In this document: one piece after another, positions 58,344 through 64,000 of the stretch
How the letters are laid out: every line of letters starts with the position of its first letter
Position numbering within the stretch: position 1 is the first letter of the stretch
From: Salvia splendens
Lineage: Eukaryota > Streptophyta > Magnoliopsida > Lamiales > Lamiaceae
Reading direction: 5' to 3'
Assembly: GCF_004379255.2 (NCBI RefSeq)
Contig: NC_056051.1
Coordinates: 3,374,062 to 3,438,061 of the forward strand
Length of the DNA: 64,000 nt
Translations under genes and position numbers: made by a program
Notes under the pieces: model-generated
The model's input: only the letters and a program-made list of their open reading frames with translations
Databases searched by the model: none
What the model was told of the DNA's origin: nothing

Positions 58344-59174
58344 TAGGCTTGGGGATTCGGTCGGTTCGGTTTCGACCGAACCGATTTATCAATTAACCGA
58401 CTCCCATTTTTTCTAAAATCTAGAACCGAAACCGAATCCTTAATCGGTTCGGTTCCTCAAGGAACTGATCGGTTCGGACCTGCAGGTTCTTCGGTTCCAC
58501 CGAAGGAACCGAAATCAACTGCGGTCGGAGAATCAGAGCAGCAATATCTGCGGTTAACGCATTAGCAGCGTCGGAATCAACAGCAGAGAAGAGTGGCTAG
58601 GAGGTGAGAGAAACGACGCTCAGAGAAGCAGCGGCGGTCGGTGCAGCAACAGCGTCGGAACAACAGCTACCGAGAACATTGGCAAGGAGGAGAGAGCAGC
58701 CGCATTGAATATCAACAACAAAGAAGAGTGACCAGGAGGAGAGAGCAATGGCGGTCGGAGAACCAGCGGCTCGGCGCAACAGCTGCGTCGGAACAACAGT
58801 AATAGGGAAGAAGGGAGAGGAGGAGAGCTGCGTCGGAACAACAACAATAGGGAAGAAGGGAGAGGAGGAGAGAACAACGACGGTTCTTTTTTTAGAAAGA
58901 GCAGCAACCGTTCTTCTTACTTAATGACTTAGGGTCTTTTACAATTTTTTTATTTTAATAGATGATTGATTAAAATGAATATAGTAAAAATTTAAAATTC
59001 AATCAACCATTACGGTTCTTCGGTTATAACCTTTCGGTTCTCAGTTAGAACCGAGAACAGCCTAAATTCAAAACTCACTAACCGAAACCGAACCTTAACC
59101 TCATTTTTTCGGACCGAAAAAATAAGGTTCGGTCCTCGGTTAACCGAGAACCGGGAACTGTTTCACCACCCTTA
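58344..59174. mobile_element. hAT-type non-autonomous element with GC-richer cargo
   Basis: A perfect 8-bp duplication GCTGTAAG flanks it (58336-58343, 59175-59182). The weak inverted ends read TAGGCTTGGGG and TAAGGGTGGTG. Subterminal blocks are dense in CGGTTC/GAACCG on both sides (58360-58520, 59010-59155). The centre (58520-58910) is GC-richer, with repeated GCGTCGGAACAACA and AAGGGAGAGGAGGAGAG segments; frames there are repeat artefacts. No transposase is present. Confidence 0.8.
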
Positions 59175-59182
59175 GCTGTAAG

Positions 59183-59914
59183 TATTAATTTGTGAGTAAA
59201 ATAGAGAGAATAAAGTAAAAAAAAGAATAAAATAGAAAAAATGATTCTTCTATATTTATAAATGTGTAATTAAGAGTGAAACGTTAAAAAATGAAAGAAA
59301 ATGTGGAACGAAAAATAACTTTTGAATATAAAATATAAAATTATAATATAACAACAAAATTATATTGTATTAAATGTATCCCTCAGCATATCTTTTGTTA
59401 AAACAATATAGTTTTGTCATCATATTATATTAAATTTTATCTTGAGGTAAATGAACAATATGGATTACTATAACATTATGAAATATTGACCAAAAGTCAA
59501 AGTTACTAGCATGATTTAAATGAAAATTTCCCATTTTATAAAAGCCAATGATGATAGTCAATAGAGATTAAGACATGATTTTTAATTATTCTGGATTCCA
59601 ACAGATGCATATTGTACATCCAATTAATTTTTGTGAATGCTGCAGTCTGACTGACTCAATTGACAAATTGAAATTCATAAATAAAAGTAAATGAGGATTG
59701 AAATTAACAGCTTGGATTTGTAATTTAGTTTTTTAATGTTTTTCGTCGTTAAAAAGCAAAGCCCCGTGAAGCGGATTTGACAATGACAGGGAGTGGAGTC
59801 CGACACACAGAAGCTGTTTTCTAGAGAGAGAAACATACCTCTCACCCAAACCGCCGTGTGTTTCAATCTCAAGGAACAAATCCGCTCGCATTTTCACAAC
59901 CACCGCCGTCGCCA
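59183..59914. other. Intergenic / promoter of the Tubby-like gene
   Basis: AT-rich to about 59740, then GC-balanced sequence up to 59914 containing ACCGCCGTGTG and CACCGCCGTCGCC, a plausible start of the Tubby-like 5' leader. No other gene was seen. Confidence 0.4.
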
Positions 59915-60721
59915 TCTATGGACCAGGTAATCCATCCATCAATATACCATACCTCCGCCTCTTCTCGCCATTTCCTCTTTTGGCTATCAATTGAAGCTAT
60001 CTGCTTGTCAATGGCTGCGCTAATTCAGTGATATTGTGAGACTCCTCATTTCTTCTTCGTTTCATTTTTCAATTTTAGCACCAGTTCTGGAGTGTTTGCT
60101 TCGGATTTATTCCCCGTGATTGAGTTTTCCTACTGTAGCTGAGTGAATTAGAGGTTGGAGGAGAAGTAATCGAATAATCTGGCCTATTTGTGTGATTCAG
60201 CCTTGGAATTGATGTATTTGAGTAATTAGACTCGAGGTTATGTTTAGGAAATTAGTCTGAATTTGAACATATTTTTCCATTTCCTTTTTTGAAGATATAA
60301 TCATATAGTTTTACATTTTTGGGGATTCTGTTATTTCCTGTGAAACTAGCGTTTTCCCGTTTATGGATTTACAACATTTTGGTTTTAGAATATGTTAAAT
60401 AAGCGGGAAAGGGGAAACTGCTCGTTAATTAAAATATAGCGTTTGATCTGCTTTTTTGCCATTTGAGCTTCTTCTTTTGGGGAATCTTCTTTTCTTGCTT
60501 TGCGCTTGTCCTCGTTCTTCTTTATTTCCTTTGTGGTTAAGCTATAGAAAAGTTGTTTTGATAAAGACATATGGTGAACTGCTCTAGCTTCTGTGCGAAA
60601 GATGCTAATGATTTGAATTTAACCTCTGTGGCTGATAATTTCAATGCTCCAAATGCAGATAAGCTTGAAAGGGCAGGATAAGAAGTGTGTTAATTAACTG
60701 GTGGTAGTGTTACTTCAATAG
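59915..60721 (+). promoter_or_regulatory. Tubby-like gene 5' leader with inferred intron and upstream ORF
   Basis: A donor at CCAG/GTAATC (59928/59929) and an acceptor at AATGCAG (60659) fit a 5'-leader intron of about 730 bp. In the spliced leader an ATG at 59919 reads MDQISLKGQDKKCVN then TAA, a 15-codon upstream ORF that spans the junction and ends about 25 bases before the main ATG. Intron and transcript extent are inferred. Confidence 0.45.
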
Positions 60722-63546
60722 ATGTCATTCCGTAGCCTAGCTCGTGACTTAAGGGATAGTATTGGAAGCTTGTCGAGGCGGAGTTTTGATGTGAGGCTGC
60801 ACACTAGCCACCGTGGGAAGTCTCATGGTGCTGTCCATGAGTTGCACGACCAGCCTGAAGTTATTCAGACCAGTTGTTGGGCTGGCCTTCCACCTGAATT
60901 GCTCTACGATGTGATCAAGAGGTTGGAAGAGAGTGAGAGTACATGGCCTGCCCGAAAGCATGTGGTGGCATGTGGAGCTGTTTGCCGGTCATGGAGGGAG
61001 ATGTGCAAAGAAATTGTTCAATGCCCTGAATTGTCTGGAAAATTGACCTTTCCAATATCCCTCAAGCAGGTTAGCATTTCTTTATATTTTCATTGATTGT
61101 GTTATTACCTTTTGCTTGTCAAGCCTGTCAGTAAGTGATAGTTGGACTTGGTTGGTTACCTGTTGATTAATGTTTTGCTAAAAGTTTACTGTGTTTCTCG
61201 TATGCAGCCAGGGTTTCGAGATGGAATCATCCAATGTTTCATTAAGAGAGACAAGTCTAAGTTGACTTACCAACTATTTCTGTGTCTTAGTCCTGGTAAG
61301 TATTTGATAAGCATTAAGAGAGACAGTCTATTTGTACTGACAGTTTATATGTAAAACCTTGGTCTTTATGGTTTGTGACCACATGATCATAGTAAACTAG
61401 ATGTATGTTTTGCATTTGCTTCAGCTCAATGTATGTTTTATTGATTGAAACTCATATTAACTTTTTCGCAAAGCTGGATATAAAATTTTAGAGATGTTCT
61501 ATTAACATGCCAGTGACATCTTCTGGTGATATAAGTAAAATTGTAATCCTCGTAGCATCTCAGGTTATGCATAGTCCCACTCTGAGTTCCAGAGTTGTGA
61601 CACCATTGTGATTTGTTCTGTTTTGGTTATAATTTTGCTAAATAGGAAATTAACTTTTCAAGAGATTGGAACAGCAAGACGTTCATAGTATTCATGAAAA
61701 AGTTCTATTTACATATGTTATTATATCTAAAGATGAATTAGGAGCTATCTAATGAGCCAAACATTTGTACAGTACTTTTTTTGGGTGTTGCCCTGCTGAA
61801 CCATTTCCCATTTCCCTAGTAAGTTATTGCTGGAAGAGTTTTCCAAAGCTTTTTCTATCCATGCCATTGGTGTTGGCTTTTTGAGAAGCTACCAGGAGAG
61901 TTTCATTAGTACTTGAATATGAAGTCCTGTATCATAATACTCGATCTTCTTTTTATGTTTCCAAGCCTGATGATACAATTGATTAGCTAATAGCTCTCCA
62001 TATATATTCTTTTTAATAAATGAATTGCTTTCCATGTGTGGGGTCACATAGGATTCTGACATGATTTTTATAGTTGACCTAGTGTTTTGATAAAGAACCT
62101 AGTTATTTCGATAAAGAAGAATTAATTGAGTTCCTGTTTCTGAATGATGCAGTTTTACACTCTAAATTTGGAGATTTTGATACCTACCATTAATTGTGGA
62201 AACCTTCACTTTTTAAATAATTTGAAAAGGATAAGAAGCTTGTAGGATGAATGCATGCTTGCTGAGTGACTAGGGGGTAGTGGTTTAAGTGAATTTGCTG
62301 TTTTACTGTACTTTATTTTACCTTTTATATTCTGTTCATCTAATTTTTTAATATTCCTATTTTTGCAGTGTTGCTTGTCGAAAATGGTAAATTTCTTCTT
62401 TCTGCAAAACGGGTCCGCCGAACTACTTGTACAGAGTATGTGATATCGATGGATGCTTATAGCATATCAAGGTCAAACCGCAGCTATATCGGTAAAGTCA
62501 GGTGAGTATATTTCGTAAGCCACAGTTTTTTTTCGTCTTAGCATTGCCACAAGCTGACCATCCAAAACTCACATTGTTTGAGAAGGGATTTGCGTAGTGC
62601 AGAATAACATTTCTAGGATTCTTATTCTTGCTTCCTTACGACATCCAGGCAAAATCTACTATTCAAAAAGCTAAAATTCACTTGGTTATTTGATTTTGTA
62701 CACGGGGGGTTGTGAAGGGACACGGGAGTTGCGTTTACAGTGAATCTTAATTCATTTTAATTCCTATCTGTTACTACTATTCTTCTCATAATTTGTAGTG
62801 GTTTAACTAACCACATTTGCTACCTTGCTCTGATCAGGTCCAATTTTCTTGGAACCAAGTTCATAATTTATGACACACAGCCACCACACAACTCCAACAT
62901 CTCCCCACCTGGTCGTACCAGCCGCAGGTTCCACTCAAAGAAGGTTTCACCAAAAGTCCCCAGTGGAAGTTACAACATTGCACAAGTCGCGTACGAGCTT
63001 AATGTGCTTGGCACAAGGGGTCCTCGTAGGATGCACTGTGCCATGCACACAATCCCCGTTTCTTCACTCGAGCCCGGTGGTTCTGTCCCTGGCCAACCCG
63101 AGCTACTTCCCCGCCCTCTCGAAGACTCATTCAGGAGTATTTCCTTATCTAAATCGATAGCTAGCTCAACAGAGTTCAGCAGCGCTCGCTTTTCAGACAT
63201 GGCCGGTCCACACGGGGAAGAAGATGGTGGAAAGGATAGGCCCTTGGTTCTGAAAAACAAGGCTCCGAGGTGGCACGAACAACTGCAGTGCTGGTGCCTC
63301 AACTTCAGAGGAAGGGTAACGGTCGCATCAGTCAAGAATTTCCAGCTGATTGCCGCGACTCCTCCAGCAGCCGCTGGCGCCCCAACCCCATCCCAACCGA
63401 ACCAGTCTGATCAAGACAAGATCATATTGCAATTTGGTAAGGTTGGTAAAGATATGTTTACAATGGATTATCGATATCCTTTGTCTGCATTTCAAGCCTT
63501 CGCCATATGCTTAAGCAGTTTCGACACAAAATTGGCATGTGAATAG
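60722..63546 (+). CDS. Tubby-like F-box protein
   Basis: Four exons, 60722-61069, 61208-61295, 62369-62501 and 62838-63546, with GT-AG borders and closing frames, encode 425 aa. The N-terminus [22 protein letters not shown] is typical of plant TLPs. An F-box follows ([18 protein letters not shown]...[14 protein letters not shown], about 52-98). The Tubby domain starts at [12 protein letters not shown] and ends with the conserved [21 protein letters not shown]...DTKLACE tail. Plant TLPs bind membrane phosphoinositides through the Tubby domain and can join SCF complexes through the F-box; several respond to ABA and stress. The CDS is full length, without lesions. Which TLP number it corresponds to cannot be told. 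Confidence 0.95.
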
Positions 63547-64000
63547 TAGCAGCACAAGAATTATGCATTAGGCTTCTTCTCATTTTCGTGACCAGAGTGT
63601 AATTACTGGTTTGCCCTTGTATGGATCAGTCTTCTCATTGTTAGTTTCTTTTCCTTCAAATTCTGCCAGAGTAAGATGATTCTGTTGTATTGTACAATAA
63701 TTTTTCTTATTCTTGACAATCGAAAACCGCCTTTCGCTTTACCTTGCCGGATGATTCAGTTTTGTAGATGCTACATCCGATGAAATATATTTAAATTCGA
63801 CAAATGCATTTGCTCGAGTATCGAAACCCAACAGAACCTAAGCCATATAAGCTTTGTGACTATCGAAAACACAAGCATTAAAAACAACACTAAACTTGTT
63901 TGATTCTTGATTACAAAGTGTTAAATCTTACAACATGCAGCAAGCAAATGTGCACAGCTACAAAAAAAGCACAATTTCCCTAAACTTGTTCATCAGATGT
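63547..64000. other. Tubby-like 3' region and window end
   Basis: Probable 3' UTR over the first 150-170 bases, then unassigned sequence to the window edge. It could be the 3' end of a convergent gene lying outside the window, but no frame supports that. Confidence 0.4.

Noticed and set aside
58597..58907. Ser/Leu-rich minus-strand frames
   Set aside because: They come from internal repeats of a non-autonomous hAT element in two frames at once.
62970..63335. 121-codon minus-strand frame over the last Tubby exon
   Set aside because: It is opposite a strongly conserved Tubby coding exon and has no features of its own.
1..64000. tRNA, rRNA or snRNA genes
   Set aside because: I looked for tRNA-like A/B boxes and U-RNA bodies after the USE/TATA boxes and saw none; sequence after the 73-bp units does not resemble a known snRNA.

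Overview
The window is nuclear DNA from a flowering plant, most likely a eudicot. The evidence is AT-rich intergenic sequence, GT-AG introns, single-copy plant gene families (GT-2-type trihelix factor, nuclear-encoded maturase, WAT1-like transporters, plant Tubby-like F-box protein) and dense plant transposons (Stowaway, Tourist/Harbinger, hAT and MULE miniature elements, Ty1/copia, Ty3/gypsy, a TRIM and a Helitron). The species cannot be named from the sequence; an asterid would fit, but that is only an impression.

Layout. 1-10.7 kb is gene space: a two-exon GT-2-type trihelix transcription factor (2161-4153, +), a small receptor-kinase-like fragment (about 5.7 kb, -), and an intron-free coding region for a nuclear-encoded organellar intron maturase closest to nMAT2 (7641-9827, -) with an inferred 5'-leader intron and telo-box promoter. 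10.8-20.1 kb is a graveyard of non-autonomous DNA transposons, several with exact target-site duplications. One holds five perfect-period 73-bp repeats, each with an snRNA-type USE box and a TATA box. 20.6-22.7 kb is an intact seven-exon WAT1-like (EamA) transporter.

24.8-36.8 kb is a retrotransposon-disrupted district. A small coiled-coil gene is split by a 4.1-kb LTR retrotransposon whose two 510-bp LTRs look identical. That element lacks reverse transcriptase but has a 1071-codon ORF with two gag domains and what looks like a captured S-domain receptor-kinase fragment. Beyond it lie a truncated copia element, a truncated gypsy element, and a second WAT1-like gene that has lost its first half and carries a very small TRIM in an intron. 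38.5-39.6 kb holds an F-box gene broken by a single in-frame stop.

44.2-57.9 kb is a single 13.7-kb Helitron with canonical ends (5' A/TCTATAC; 3' 7-bp hairpin then CTAG/T). It carries a ten-exon replication-protein-A-like gene and a six-exon Rep/PIF1 helicase gene. The helicase reading frame has one in-frame TGA between the Rep and helicase halves. The window ends with an hAT element and a complete four-exon Tubby-like F-box protein gene (60722-63546) whose leader has a 15-codon upstream ORF if the inferred leader intron is spliced.

The host genes are independent housekeeping or regulatory genes and do not form a pathway. The one functional unit in which genes act together is the Helitron (Rep nicking and joining, PIF1 unwinding, RPA binding single strands). 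All exon models were built by hand from splice consensus and frame continuity; no alignment or search was run.
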